64,000 nucleotides of DNA. Source: Tumebacillus avium (GTDB taxonomy: Bacteria; Bacillota; Bacilli; Tumebacillales; Tumebacillaceae). Both the position numbers and the translations under genes were made by a program. Below, piece after piece: positions 48,159 through 56,141 of this stretch; position 1 is the first letter of the stretch, and each line of letters begins with the position of its first letter. The DNA lies in NCBI RefSeq assembly GCF_002162355.1, contig NZ_CP021434.1, positions 1,752,501-1,816,500 on the forward strand, in the 5' to 3' direction. Below the pieces are notes generated by a model. It had not been told where the DNA came from and did no database searches. It saw nothing but the letters and a program-made list of their open reading frames with translations.

Positions 48159-48785
48159 ATGGCAAGATACACCGGTTCTGTTTGCCGTTTGTGCCGCCGT
48201 GAAGGCGTTAAACTGTATCTGAAAGGCGAACGCTGCTATACCGACAAGTGTGCCATCGACCGCCGCGCTTACGCGCCGGGCCAACACGGCCAGGCTCGTA
48301 AGAAGGTATCCGAATACGGTACCCAGCTGCGCGAGAAGCAAAAAGCACGTCGCGTTTACGGCGTCCTTGAAAAGCAATTCCGTGCTTACTACGAAGAAGC
48401 TAACCGCCGCAAGGGGATCACTGGTGAAACCCTGCTGCAGATTCTGGAAAGCCGCCTGGATAACGTTGTGTATCGCTCCGGTTTTGCAGCTTCCCGTCCG
48501 GAAGCTCGTCAAATCGTGAAACACGGCCACATCCTCGTGAACGGCAAGCGCGTCGACATCCCGTCTTACCTGACCAAGCCGGGCGACGTAATTGCGTTTT
48601 CCGATAAAGCCCAAGAAGCTCCGCGCGTGAAGGAACTCTTGGAATCTGCTGAATCCAAAGCAGTGGTCGCGTGGCTCGAGAGAGACCTGAACACCAAGTC
48701 TGCGCGCATCGTTCGCGTTCCGTCTCGTGACGAAATCGACGTTCCAGTTGCAGAACAAATGATCGTCGAACTTTACTCTCGCTAA
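48159..48785 (+). CDS. rpsD: Ribosomal protein uS4, zinc-binding form
   Basis: 208 residues. Primary 16S 5'-domain binder. N-terminal zinc ligands CRLC with two further Cys in [12 protein letters not shown]; an S4 RNA-binding domain follows (about 95-160). Here it sits inside the alpha operon, as in many bacteria but not in B. subtilis, where rpsD is elsewhere. AGGAGGTG lies about 11 bases before ATG 48159; no better start is visible. Confidence 0.96.
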   Translation: MARYTGSVCRLCRREGVKLYLKGERCYTDKCAIDRRAYAPGQHGQARKKVSEYGTQLREKQKARRVYGVLEKQFRAYYEEANRRKGITGETLLQILESRLDNVVYRSGFAASRPEARQIVKHGHILVNGKRVDIPSYLTKPGDVIAFSDKAQEAPRVKELLESAESKAVVAWLERDLNTKSARIVRVPSRDEIDVPVAEQMIVELYSR

Positions 48786-48871
48786 GATTTGAGTGTACTC
48801 GGCAGACTATCACCCTCAGCTGCGCAAGTCTCACCGGAATGTTCGAGTTGTCGAGAAGGAGGGTTACGTGA

Positions 48872-49816
48872 ATGATTGAAATTGAAAAGCCGAGAATCGA
48901 GACTGTTGAGATCAACGAAAGTGGCACGTACGGGAAGTTTGTGGTGGAACCGCTTGAACGCGGTTATGGCACCACTCTGGGGAACTCTCTGCGCCGCATC
49001 CTGTTGTCTTCCCTGCCGGGCGCTGCTGCGACCAGCGTGAAGATTGAAGGGGTGCTCCATGAGTTCTCTACCGTCCCGGGCGTCGTCGAAGATACAACAG
49101 AGATCATCTTGAATCTCAAACGGCTTTCGCTCAAAATCCATTCCGACGAGGAGAAAACGCTGACGATCGACGCGGAGGGACCGGGCGCGGTCACCGCCGG
49201 CGATATTCGTGTGGATTCCGACGTTGACGTGCTCAACCCGGACCTGCATATTGCCACTTTGGCCGAAGGCGGCAGACTCTTCATGGAGATTACGGCGAAC
49301 CGTGGACGCGGCTATGTTCCGGCTGACCGTAACAAGAAAGAAGACATGGAGATTGGCGTCATCCCGATCGACTCCATCTACACGCCGATTGAACGCGTGA
49401 ACTACTCGGTAGAGAATACTCGCGTCGGACAGGTAACCAACTACGACAAGCTGACCCTCGAGGTCTGGACGGACGGAAGCATTCGACCTGACGAAGCGGT
49501 GAGTCTGGGTGCGAAGATCCTCACGGAGCACCTGATGTTGTTTGTAGGCCTGACCGATAAAGTACGCGATACGGAGATCATGATTGAGAAGGAAGACGAT
49601 AAGAAAGAGAAAGTTCTCGAGATGACGATCGAAGAACTGGAACTTTCCGTTCGCTCCTACAACTGCTTGAAGCGTGCTGGCATCAACACGGTTCAAGAAC
49701 TCTGTTCCAAGACAGAGGAAGAGATGATGAAAGTCCGCAACCTCGGACGCAAATCGCTTGAGGAAGTCCAGGAAAAGCTGGCTGAACTCGGCCTTGGCCT
49801 TCGCAACGAAGACTAA
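48872..49816 (+). CDS. rpoA: RNA polymerase alpha subunit
   Basis: 314 residues. N-terminal dimerisation/assembly domain (1-230) with [20 protein letters not shown], a linker, and the C-terminal domain (about 245-305, [20 protein letters not shown]) that contacts UP elements and activators. ATG 48872 after GAAGGAGGG. Confidence 0.98.
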   Translation: MIEIEKPRIETVEINESGTYGKFVVEPLERGYGTTLGNSLRRILLSSLPGAAATSVKIEGVLHEFSTVPGVVEDTTEIILNLKRLSLKIHSDEEKTLTIDAEGPGAVTAGDIRVDSDVDVLNPDLHIATLAEGGRLFMEITANRGRGYVPADRNKKEDMEIGVIPIDSIYTPIERVNYSVENTRVGQVTNYDKLTLEVWTDGSIRPDEAVSLGAKILTEHLMLFVGLTDKVRDTEIMIEKEDDKKEKVLEMTIEELELSVRSYNCLKRAGINTVQELCSKTEEEMMKVRNLGRKSLEEVQEKLAELGLGLRNED

Positions 49817-49859
49817 TCATCTCCTTTGCTACTTTTTTTGAGGAGGAGGGAAACAACAC

Positions 49860-50222
49860 ATGGCATACAGAAAACTGAACCGTCGTTCCGGTAACCGCAA
49901 AGCGCTGTTCCGCAGCCAGGTAACCGACCTGTTCATCTACGAGCGCATCCAGACCACCGAGGCGAAAGCGAAAGAACTTCGTTCGGTAGCTGAAAAGCTG
50001 ATCACGCTGGCAAAGCGTGGCGACTTGCACGCTCGTCGTCAAGTTGCAGCTTTTGTTCGCCCGGAAATCGCAGACGCGACCACCAACCAGGATGCAGTGC
50101 AAAAGCTGTTCTCCGAGATCGCTCCGCGCTTTGCTGATCGTCAAGGCGGCTACACCCGCATCATGAAGATCGGACCGCGCCGCGGTGACGGTGCACCGAT
50201 GGTGTACCTCGAACTCGTATAA
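49860..50222 (+). CDS. rplQ: Ribosomal protein bL17
   Basis: 120 residues. 50S protein near the tunnel exit. [23 protein letters not shown] start and [19 protein letters not shown] end are typical. GGAGGAGGG precedes the ATG. Last gene of the supercluster. Confidence 0.97.
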   Translation: MAYRKLNRRSGNRKALFRSQVTDLFIYERIQTTEAKAKELRSVAEKLITLAKRGDLHARRQVAAFVRPEIADATTNQDAVQKLFSEIAPRFADRQGGYTRIMKIGPRRGDGAPMVYLELV

Positions 50223-50230
50223 TGTTCCTT

Positions 50231-50263
50231 ACGAGGTTTGCTGCATTTGCAAACCTCGTTTTT
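50231..50263 (+). terminator. Terminator after rplQ
   Basis: ACGAGGTTTGC (50231-50241) pairs perfectly with GCAAACCTCGT (50249-50259), then T residues to 50263. No other convincing terminator was seen between here and the one after tuf. Confidence 0.95.
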
Positions 50264-50292
50264 GATTAACGAACGGTGTGAGCGGAGGGACT

Positions 50293-51030
50293 ATGCGGAA
50301 CATCAAACTGACGATCTCGTATGACGGGACCGATTTTCACGGCTTTCAGACCCAGCCGAACCTGCGCACCGTGCAGGGGATGCTGCAAGCTCGTTTGGAA
50401 GAAGTGGTCGGACACCCGGTTTCGATCATCGGCTCGGGGCGAACCGATGCCGGCGTGCATGCGCGGGCGCAAATCGTCAACTTCCACACCTCCTCGCGGG
50501 TTCCGGTGGAGAAGTGGCCGATCGTGTGCAACGTCAAGCTGCCGAACGACCTTGTCGTCCAGGACGCCGCAGAGGTGCCTGAGGACTGGCACGCGCGTTT
50601 TTCCGCACGGGGGAAGGTGTATCGCTACCTGCTGGACAGAAACGCCTTTCCAGACGTGTTTACGCGCAAATACGCCTATCACTACCCCTACCCGATTTGC
50701 GTCGAGCGGATGATCGAAGCGGCAACTCATCTCGTGGGTCGTCATGATTTCACCAGTTTCTGTGCTGCCAACACGCCGGTTGAAGACAAAGTACGCACGC
50801 TTCACGCGGTTGACCTCCGGGAGGAAGGGCACCTGCTGTCGGTGACCTGCCGCGGCGAAGGGTTTCTTTACAACATGGTGCGGATTATCGCCGGCACACT
50901 GATCGATGTCGGACGCGGCAAGATCGAACCGGGAGAGATCCCAGACATTTTGCTTGCGCGCGACCGAAAAATGGCCGGTGTGACCGCTCCGGCCCATGGG
51001 TTAACGATGTGGCAAGTTCTGTATGACTGA
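50293..51030 (+). CDS. truA: tRNA pseudouridine(38-40) synthase TruA
   Basis: 245 residues. Isomerises uridines 38-40 in the anticodon arm. The catalytic Asp is in GSGRTDAGVHA (about 50-60); NMVRIIAGTLIDVG is a second family block. ATG 50293 has GGAGGG four bases upstream; GTG 50278 in frame lies before that SD. In B. subtilis the ECF transporter genes sit between rplQ and truA; they are absent here. Confidence 0.96.
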   Translation: MRNIKLTISYDGTDFHGFQTQPNLRTVQGMLQARLEEVVGHPVSIIGSGRTDAGVHARAQIVNFHTSSRVPVEKWPIVCNVKLPNDLVVQDAAEVPEDWHARFSARGKVYRYLLDRNAFPDVFTRKYAYHYPYPICVERMIEAATHLVGRHDFTSFCAANTPVEDKVRTLHAVDLREEGHLLSVTCRGEGFLYNMVRIIAGTLIDVGRGKIEPGEIPDILLARDRKMAGVTAPAHGLTMWQVLYD

Positions 51031-51036
51031 TTAGTC

Positions 51037-51065
51037 TTGACTTTTTGGCTTGTCCAAAGTAGAAT
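51037..51065 (+). promoter_or_regulatory. SigA-type promoter of rplM-rpsI
   Basis: TTGACT (51037-51042), 17 bp, TAGAAT (51060-51065). Confidence 0.65.
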
Positions 51066-51073
51066 TGACATTG

Positions 51074-51121
51074 GTATTTTACAGCCCTTGCTAATCCCAC
51101 TAGCCCCGGCTTTTAAAATAC
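51074..51121 (+). promoter_or_regulatory. L13-type leader hairpin before rplM
   Basis: Three nested stems: GTATTTTA (51074-51081) with TAAAATAC (51114-51121), AGCC (51083-51086) with GGCT (51108-51111), and GCTA (51090-51093) with TAGC (51101-51104). Position, size and conservation logic fit the known L13 leader of Firmicutes, in which L13 represses rplM-rpsI; identity with that family is inferred. Confidence 0.7.
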
Positions 51122-51145
51122 AACAAGTTTCAGGAGGGAATTACT

Positions 51146-51580
51146 ATGCGTACAACGTACATGGCGAAACCAGGCGCTGTGGAACGCAAATGGTACATCA
51201 TCGACGCTGAAGGTAAAACCGTTGGTCGTCTGGCAACTGAAGTTGCTTCTATCCTTCGCGGTAAACATAAACCGGAATTCACCCCGCACATCGACACCGG
51301 TGATTTCGTAATCCTCATCAACGCTGAGAAGGTTGTCTTCACCGGCAAGAAACTGACCAACAAGATCTACTATCGTCACTCCCTGTACCCGGGCGGTCTG
51401 AAGCAAACCACCGCTGGCCAAATGCTGGCTTCCAAGCCGGAGCGCGTTCTGACCTACGCGATCAAGGGTATGCTTCCGCATAACACCCTTGGTGCGCAGC
51501 AGCTGACCAAGCTGCGCGTATACGCAGGTACCGAGCATCCGCATGCTGCACAAAACCCGATTCCGTGGGAATCGAAGTAA
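51146..51580 (+). CDS. rplM: Ribosomal protein uL13
   Basis: 144 residues. Early 50S assembly protein. [20 protein letters not shown] and [20 protein letters not shown] are diagnostic. AGGAGGG lies seven bases before ATG 51146, just after the leader hairpin. Forms a two-gene operon with rpsI. Confidence 0.98.
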   Translation: MRTTYMAKPGAVERKWYIIDAEGKTVGRLATEVASILRGKHKPEFTPHIDTGDFVILINAEKVVFTGKKLTNKIYYRHSLYPGGLKQTTAGQMLASKPERVLTYAIKGMLPHNTLGAQQLTKLRVYAGTEHPHAAQNPIPWESK

Positions 51581-51598
51581 GAGGGAGGTTAGCACACA

Positions 51599-51994
51599 AT
51601 GGCACAAGTTCAATACTGGGGCACTGGTCGTCGTAAACACTCCGTAGCTCGCGTACGTCTCGTACCGGGTGAAGGCAACGTGATCATCAACAACCGCACC
51701 ATGGATCAATTCTTCGGCGGTCTCGAGACCCTGAAACTGATCGTAAAACAGCCGGGCAACCTGACTGAGACCATCGGCAAGTACGATGTGATCGCAAACG
51801 TTAAAGGTGGCGGCTTCTCCGGTCAAGCTGGCGCAATCCGTCACGGGATCTCCCGTGCGCTGCTCAAAGCTGATCCGGAACTGCGTGGTTCTCTGAAGAA
51901 GGCAGGTTTCCTGACTCGTGACCCGCGTATGAAAGAGCGTAAGAAATACGGCCTCAAAGCTGCTCGTCGCGCTCCGCAGTTCTCCAAGCGTTAA
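51599..51994 (+). CDS. rpsI: Ribosomal protein uS9
   Basis: 131 residues. Its C-terminal tail, ending RRAPQFSKR, contacts P-site t[22 protein letters not shown] start is typical. GAGGGAGGTT precedes the ATG; terminator follows. Confidence 0.98.
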   Translation: MAQVQYWGTGRRKHSVARVRLVPGEGNVIINNRTMDQFFGGLETLKLIVKQPGNLTETIGKYDVIANVKGGGFSGQAGAIRHGISRALLKADPELRGSLKKAGFLTRDPRMKERKKYGLKAARRAPQFSKR

Positions 51995-52023
51995 TTGTCG
52001 GATCGAACAACACAGCTTTTCGG

Positions 52024-52059
52024 AAAGAAGGATACCCGTTTGGGTGTCCTTCTTTTTTT
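52024..52059 (+). terminator. Terminator after rpsI
   Basis: AAAGAAGGATACCC (52024-52037) pairs with GGGTGTCCTTCTTT (52042-52055) with one G-T pair, a GTTT loop and a T-run to 52059. Confidence 0.95.
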
Positions 52060-52100
52060 GTGCCTGTCCGCATATTCTTCCTAGGAAGGAGGGATTGCGG

Positions 52101-52823
52101 ATGTGGAAACGAGGCAAGATGCCGGTCTGGCGGTTTGGCGTCTATGTGGCTTTGTTTTTGATCGGCTCGTTTGGGCTGTATACGGGGACTTTGCAATGGC
52201 TGACCGAGCCGTCTTCTTTGTCATGGACAATGCCGCTCAGCGGACAGGTGATCGTGCTCGATGCCGGGCACGGCGGGGTCGATCCGGGTGCGGTCAGCGA
52301 CTCAGGGGTGCTGGAAAAAGAGATCACGCTGCAGGTGGCGATGCGGGTGCGGGAGTATTTGCAGCAGGCTGGAGCCCAGGTGATCATGATCCGGGAAGAG
52401 GATCTAGATCTCGCACCGGAGAATCTGAAGGGTTACAGCCGCCGAAAAAGTCAAGACTTAAAAGAGCGGGCCCGCATCATTCGCGAGTCGGATGCGACGA
52501 TCTTTATCTCTCTGCACTGCAACGCCATTCCATCGGCCAAATGGTCGGGGGCGCAGACGTTTTATGACACGGAGTTTGAAGACAGCAAGAGGCTCGCAGA
52601 AAAGGTGCAGGGGGCGCTGGGCGAGACGGTCGTGACAGATCGCAGCGTCAAGAAGCGGGAAGACATCTACCTGCTGAAAAACGCCGACAAGCCGGGTGCG
52701 CTGGTCGAACTGGGCTTCCTCTCCAATCCGGAGGAAACTGAGTTGATGAAAAGCTCCACCTATCAGAAAAAATTGGCCCTGAGCATTTACAAGGGCATCC
52801 TCTCGTACTACTCTGAGAAATAA
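52101..52823 (+). CDS. cwlD: N-acetylmuramoyl-L-alanine amidase CwlD (spore cortex)
   Basis: 240 residues. An N-terminal membrane/signal segment (about 11-29) then an Amidase_3 zinc domain with VLDAGHGGVDPGA, the Glu of LEKEITL, and SLHCNA; the catalytic Glu lies in ALVELGFLSN. CwlD, with PdaA, makes muramic delta-lactam in the spore cortex, which marks it for lysis in germination. AGGAAGGAGGG precedes ATG 52101. The location after rpsI matches B. subtilis. Sporulation-sigma control is expected, but no convincing promoter is seen. Confidence 0.93.
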   Translation: MWKRGKMPVWRFGVYVALFLIGSFGLYTGTLQWLTEPSSLSWTMPLSGQVIVLDAGHGGVDPGAVSDSGVLEKEITLQVAMRVREYLQQAGAQVIMIREEDLDLAPENLKGYSRRKSQDLKERARIIRESDATIFISLHCNAIPSAKWSGAQTFYDTEFEDSKRLAEKVQGALGETVVTDRSVKKREDIYLLKNADKPGALVELGFLSNPEETELMKSSTYQKKLALSIYKGILSYYSEK

Positions 52824-52856
52824 ATCACAGTCTACACGTACCAGGAGGCGCAGAAG

Positions 52857-53288
52857 ATGTTTAGACAGTTACAAGCAGGCCGCTGGCAGGCAGCATTGCT
52901 TTGCCTCGTGCTGCTCGGCACAGCGGCCGGTTGTGCTCCCAAGGCAGAGCCGGCCAAAGAGACGACAGCTGCCAAGGCGGAATTGGTGTTGGAAACGGAG
53001 AAGTCGGCCTATCCGTATCTGGTGTTCGTCAATGAAGGACAGGCCGATGCTGAGGAAGTCCGGGTATATGAAGCAAAAGGCGGTCAGGAGCTGACCGCGC
53101 TTGGGCTGAGCCAAAATGACAACGTGATTCCCGCTCAGAAGCCGGTTACGCTGGCGCCAGGCACAGGTGTCCATTATCAGCTGTTGAGCCGGGATCTGCG
53201 GGAGTACACAGTGAAATGGACGGAGGACGGGCAGGCGCACCAGATGCAGATGATGCTTAAAGAGCCCGGTCATATTGAAACCCACTAG
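52857..53288 (+). CDS. Putative lipoprotein of unknown function
   Basis: 143 residues. A hydrophobic signal segment (11-25) ends in a lipobox-like TAAGC with Cys26, then an Ala/Lys/Glu-rich linker and a single small domain (about 40-135) rich in beta-type sequence: AYPYLVFVNEG, VTLAPGTGVHYQLL and EYTVKWTEDGQAHQ. This pattern suggests an Ig-like or DUF-type extracytoplasmic domain, but I do not recognise a family. AGGAGGCG serves as SD. Located 33 bases after cwlD, so probably co-transcribed with it. Confidence 0.75.
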   Translation: MFRQLQAGRWQAALLCLVLLGTAAGCAPKAEPAKETTAAKAELVLETEKSAYPYLVFVNEGQADAEEVRVYEAKGGQELTALGLSQNDNVIPAQKPVTLAPGTGVHYQLLSRDLREYTVKWTEDGQAHQMQMMLKEPGHIETH

Positions 53289-53297
53289 AGCCTGATA

Positions 53298-53306
53298 TGG
53301 TATACT
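53298..53306 (+). promoter_or_regulatory. Extended -10 promoter before salA
   Basis: TGG directly followed by TATACT (53301-53306). TTGAAA at 53275-53280 is 20 bp away, too far to be a standard -35. Confidence 0.4.
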
Positions 53307-53338
53307 AGTTGCTGTGGAAACTGATGGAGGTGGCATTG

Positions 53339-54421
53339 ATGCTGACAAAACAGGCGATTCTGGATGCGCTGCGTCCGGTGCAAGACCCTGAAGTACATAA
53401 AAGTATTGTCGAACTCGGCATGGTGCGCAATGTGGAGATTGCAGGCGACCATGCGAAGATTGAAGTGGTGCTGACCATCGCCGGCTGCCCCTTGCGCAAC
53501 AAGATCGACTCCGATGTGCGCGAGGCGCTGGGCACGGTGGAAGGGCTGAAGTCGTACGACCTCAACCTGGGGACGATGACCGACGAAGAGCGCGCGAAAT
53601 TCCGTGAGGTGCTGCGCGGCGGCCAACCGGAGCAGGGCACCCCGCCGCTGCTCGATCCGAATTCCAAGACGCAGTTTATCGCGGTGGCATCCGGCAAAGG
53701 CGGCGTCGGCAAATCGACCGTCACCGCCAACCTCGGCGTGGCGTTGGCGCGCATGGGGTATCGCGTCGGGATCATCGATGCGGATATCTATGGCTTTTCG
53801 ATCCCGGGCATCTTTGGCATTCGCGATCAAAAGCCTACGCTGATCGACAACCTGCTCTTGCCGGTTGTGGCGCAAGGCGTAAAAGTGATCTCGATGCATT
53901 TCTTCGTGCCGGACAACCGTCCGGTGATCTGGCGCGGCCCGATGCTGGGCAAGATGATGCGCAACTTCTTTGCGGAAGTGCATTGGGGCGACATCGACAT
54001 CATGCTGCTCGACATGCCTCCGGGCACCGGCGACATGGCGCTGGATGTGCACCAGATGCTGCCGAAGAGCAAGGAGATCATCGTCACCACGCCGCAGTTT
54101 AATGCGACTGAGGTGGCTGCACGGGTCGGGACGATGGCGATCCAGACCAATCATGAGATTCTCGGCGTCATCGAGAACATGTCCTTCTTCGAGACGGGCG
54201 GCCAAAAGCACTACATCTTCGGCAAAGGCGGCGGTGAGCGACTGGCGCTGGAGCTGAAGACAGACGTGCTGGTACAGATCCCGATCGGCGCTGCGAACGA
54301 GACTGGCGACGGCATCTACGAGGCGGATACTCCGCAAGGCGAAGCGTACGCGAAACTCGCCAAGACGATCGGACGCAAAGTGCTCGATCAGGCGATGACC
54401 GAACCGTATACAAAAGCATAA
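53339..54421 (+). CDS. salA: Mrp/NBP35-family P-loop ATPase (SalA)
   Basis: 360 residues. N-terminal MIP18/DUF59 domain (1-95, LRPVQDPEVHKSIVELGMV), then the ATPase domain with deviant Walker A ASGKGGVGKST near 117-127 and DMPPGTGD. Family members carry iron-sulfur clusters; in B. subtilis the orthologue SalA (YbaL) acts as a transcriptional regulator of the scoC/aprE pathway, so the exact role is uncertain. The C-terminal CxxC found in Mrp carriers is not seen. ATG 53339 follows TGGAGGTGG by about seven bases. Confidence 0.9.
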   Translation: MLTKQAILDALRPVQDPEVHKSIVELGMVRNVEIAGDHAKIEVVLTIAGCPLRNKIDSDVREALGTVEGLKSYDLNLGTMTDEERAKFREVLRGGQPEQGTPPLLDPNSKTQFIAVASGKGGVGKSTVTANLGVALARMGYRVGIIDADIYGFSIPGIFGIRDQKPTLIDNLLLPVVAQGVKVISMHFFVPDNRPVIWRGPMLGKMMRNFFAEVHWGDIDIMLLDMPPGTGDMALDVHQMLPKSKEIIVTTPQFNATEVAARVGTMAIQTNHEILGVIENMSFFETGGQKHYIFGKGGGERLALELKTDVLVQIPIGAANETGDGIYEADTPQGEAYAKLAKTIGRKVLDQAMTEPYTKA

Positions 54422-54434
54422 CCAAATCAAACAA

Positions 54435-54472
54435 AAGACCACCCGGTGCCGATCACCAGGTGGTCTTCTCGT
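54435..54472. terminator. Bidirectional terminator between salA and gerD
   Basis: AAGACCACC (54435-54443) pairs with GGTGGTCTT (54459-54467), with an inner GGTG/CACC. A and T-rich flanks on both sides allow it to end salA on the plus strand and gerD on the minus strand. Confidence 0.8.
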
Positions 54473-54493
54473 TTCATACAGCAGATCAAACAG

Positions 54494-54558
54494 CGAGTTC
54501 ATGCAGTGAGTTCATACAGTGAGTTCATACAGTGAGTTCATACAGTGAGTTCATACAG
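54494..54558. repeat. 13-bp tandem repeat (five units)
   Basis: Unit TGAGTTCATACAG is repeated four times exactly (54507-54558) after one variant copy CGAGTTCATGCAG (54494-54506). It lies between the ends of convergent salA and gerD, outside both genes. There are no spacers, so it is a minisatellite, not CRISPR. Confidence 0.95.
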
Positions 54559-54608
54559 TAGGGTATTCGATAGCTCGGGTGTTGCTTTGTTCTATGTGTT
54601 TGTGCGCT

Positions 54609-55403
54609 TTAGCTTCCGCCACCTCCGCCTCCGCCTTCACCGCCTTGCTGTTTCTCGGAGCCGCCTTCGCCACCTTCGCCGCCACCGCCTTCTTCTTCAC
54701 CGCCGCTGCTGTCACCTTCGCCCTCTTTCTTCTTCTCTTCGCCTTCACCCTCTTTTTTCTTCTCGCCTTCTTTTCCGCCGCCTTCGCTTTCGATGCCGGC
54801 TTTCTTTTTCTCGTTCGGGGTGAGTTCGGTCGTGCCTTCGCGAATCGCCTGCTTCAAGAGGTCGAGGTAAAGCAGCTTGAATTCCGGATTTTGCAGCGAC
54901 TGGGTCATGATCGCCATCGTCTGCTTGCGATACTCCGGCGTTTTCATCAGGTCATACAGGTTTTGCGTAAACTCCGGAGACTTGAGCAGGACGAGCATCA
55001 TCTCCTGATACTCCGGATCTCTCAGCAGTTCCTTGAGCACCGATTCATTGTCCTTCTTGAAAGACTTGGCCAAGGCGGACGCAAATTTCGGGTTGCGCAT
55101 CTGCTCTTCCAGCGTGGCATGGGCAGAACCGTCGGTCAGCGCCTTGAGCATGGCCACCTGCACATCCGTTTCGTTGATGGCAAGCGATCTCTTGAACTGC
55201 GGGTCGCGCACGATGTCCTTGAGCGTGTCCATCCCTTCTTTGGTGTGCAGGATGTCCAGCACCATCTGTTTGGTTTCGTTATATTGAGCCTTGGCGTCCG
55301 TCTCTTGCGAACCGCCGCTCCCTTGAGGTTGTGAACCGCAGCCGCCGATCATGACAATGGCAAATATGATTGCGACCGAGACAGCGCCGATCTTCCAAGG
55401 CAT
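54609..55403 (-). CDS. gerD: Spore germination lipoprotein GerD
   Basis: 264 residues. N-terminal lipoprotein signal (hydrophobic 5-20) with lipobox IGGC, Cys22. The central helical domain (about 45-190) includes the repeats DPQFKRSL, NPKFASAL, DPEYQEMM, SPEFTQNL, TPEYRKQT and NPEFKLLY typical of GerD, which clusters germinant receptors into the germinosome at the inner spore membrane. A C-terminal tail of about 65 residues is almost only Gly, Glu, Lys and Ser. ATG 55403 has GAGG five bases upstream on the minus strand; GTG 55409 would add two residues but overlaps it. No germinant receptor genes are nearby. Confidence 0.9.
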   Translation of the reverse strand: MPWKIGAVSVAIIFAIVMIGGCGSQPQGSGGSQETDAKAQYNETKQMVLDILHTKEGMDTLKDIVRDPQFKRSLAINETDVQVAMLKALTDGSAHATLEEQMRNPKFASALAKSFKKDNESVLKELLRDPEYQEMMLVLLKSPEFTQNLYDLMKTPEYRKQTMAIMTQSLQNPEFKLLYLDLLKQAIREGTTELTPNEKKKAGIESEGGGKEGEKKKEGEGEEKKKEGEGDSSGGEEEGGGGEGGEGGSEKQQGGEGGGGGGGS

Positions 55404-55444
55404 TTTCACCTCGCGTCACACCCTTTCTTGTTGGTTGATGTGCT

Positions 55445-55475
55445 TAGTTTGTTGTCAGTTCATCAAACGTATACC
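55445..55475 (-). promoter_or_regulatory. Possible SigG promoter of gerD
   Basis: On the minus strand, CAAACTA (complement of 55445-55451) resembles the SigG -10 CATACTA, with GGTATA (complement of 55470-55475) 18 bp upstream. gerD is SigG-dependent in B. subtilis; the match here is only partial. Confidence 0.3.
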
Positions 55476-55553
55476 AAGGGAAGGTTCGCCAATTTCCACC
55501 GTGCGGACGTTATGTTATGATAGGGGAAGTTGTTCACAGGCAGGAGGGGCTTT

Positions 55554-56120
55554 ATGAACCTACGCAAGTTTTTAACATTATTTTTCACGACCGCTCTGAT
55601 CGGCGTCCTCCTCGGTACGATCACCACGCTGACCGGTTGGTTTGGCGAGATTCGATTGGTCTGGGGTATGATCACGGGAGGTTTCCTTTCCGCGACGACA
55701 CTGATGGGGTTCTGGGCGTATTTGACGCTGAACTTTACGATGCGCAATTTTATTTCGTTCCGCTTCTGGGTGACGATTCAGGTTCTGCTCATCGTGCTTG
55801 TCCTGTTTGACATGGTCTATTTCCGTTTTCTGTGGACCGGCAAAGGCGAAGGCGACGTGCTGCCGTTTATCGGCTATGCGTTGTGGCCGCTTGGCGTGGC
55901 GATGATCGTCGCCTACATCAAAGGCCGCATCTCCGGCATGCGCTCCTTCATCCCGTCCGTGTTCTTCCTGTATTGCTTTACGGTACTGGAATGGTTCCTC
56001 GCGCTGAAATCGGGCGAGGTGCTGCAAATGTCCCAGATCGGCATCATTTTGCTCGGCTGCAACGTGTACCTGCTGCTCATGTATACGCGGCTGTTAAAAC
56101 AGCCCTCACCGTCTCGGTGA
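55554..56120 (+). CDS. kbaA: KinB-signalling pathway activation protein KbaA
   Basis: 188 residues, about six membrane spans (near 8-28, 35-58, 70-92, 105-125, 130-150 and 155-178) with the charged segment YIKGRISGMRS. KbaA is needed for the KinB sensor kinase branch of the sporulation phosphorelay in B. subtilis and lies near gerD there too. ATG 55554 follows GGAGGGG. Its last codons and stop lie inside the terminator hairpin. Confidence 0.88.
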   Translation: MNLRKFLTLFFTTALIGVLLGTITTLTGWFGEIRLVWGMITGGFLSATTLMGFWAYLTLNFTMRNFISFRFWVTIQVLLIVLVLFDMVYFRFLWTGKGEGDVLPFIGYALWPLGVAMIVAYIKGRISGMRSFIPSVFFLYCFTVLEWFLALKSGEVLQMSQIGIILLGCNVYLLLMYTRLLKQPSPSR

Positions 56121-56133
56121 GGGCTTGTTTTTT
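56096..56133. terminator. Terminator embedded in the kbaA 3' end
   Basis: AGCCCTCACC (56101-56110), loop GTCTC, GGTGAGGGCT (56116-56125), then TG and T6. The kbaA stop codon (56118-56120) is part of the right arm. The A-rich left flank may also serve convergent pdaB. Confidence 0.88.
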
Positions 56134-56141
56134 AGAAAAAT

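Noticed and set aside
54494..54558. CRISPR array
   Set aside because: Units are 13 bp head to tail with no spacers and no cas genes; a simple tandem repeat.
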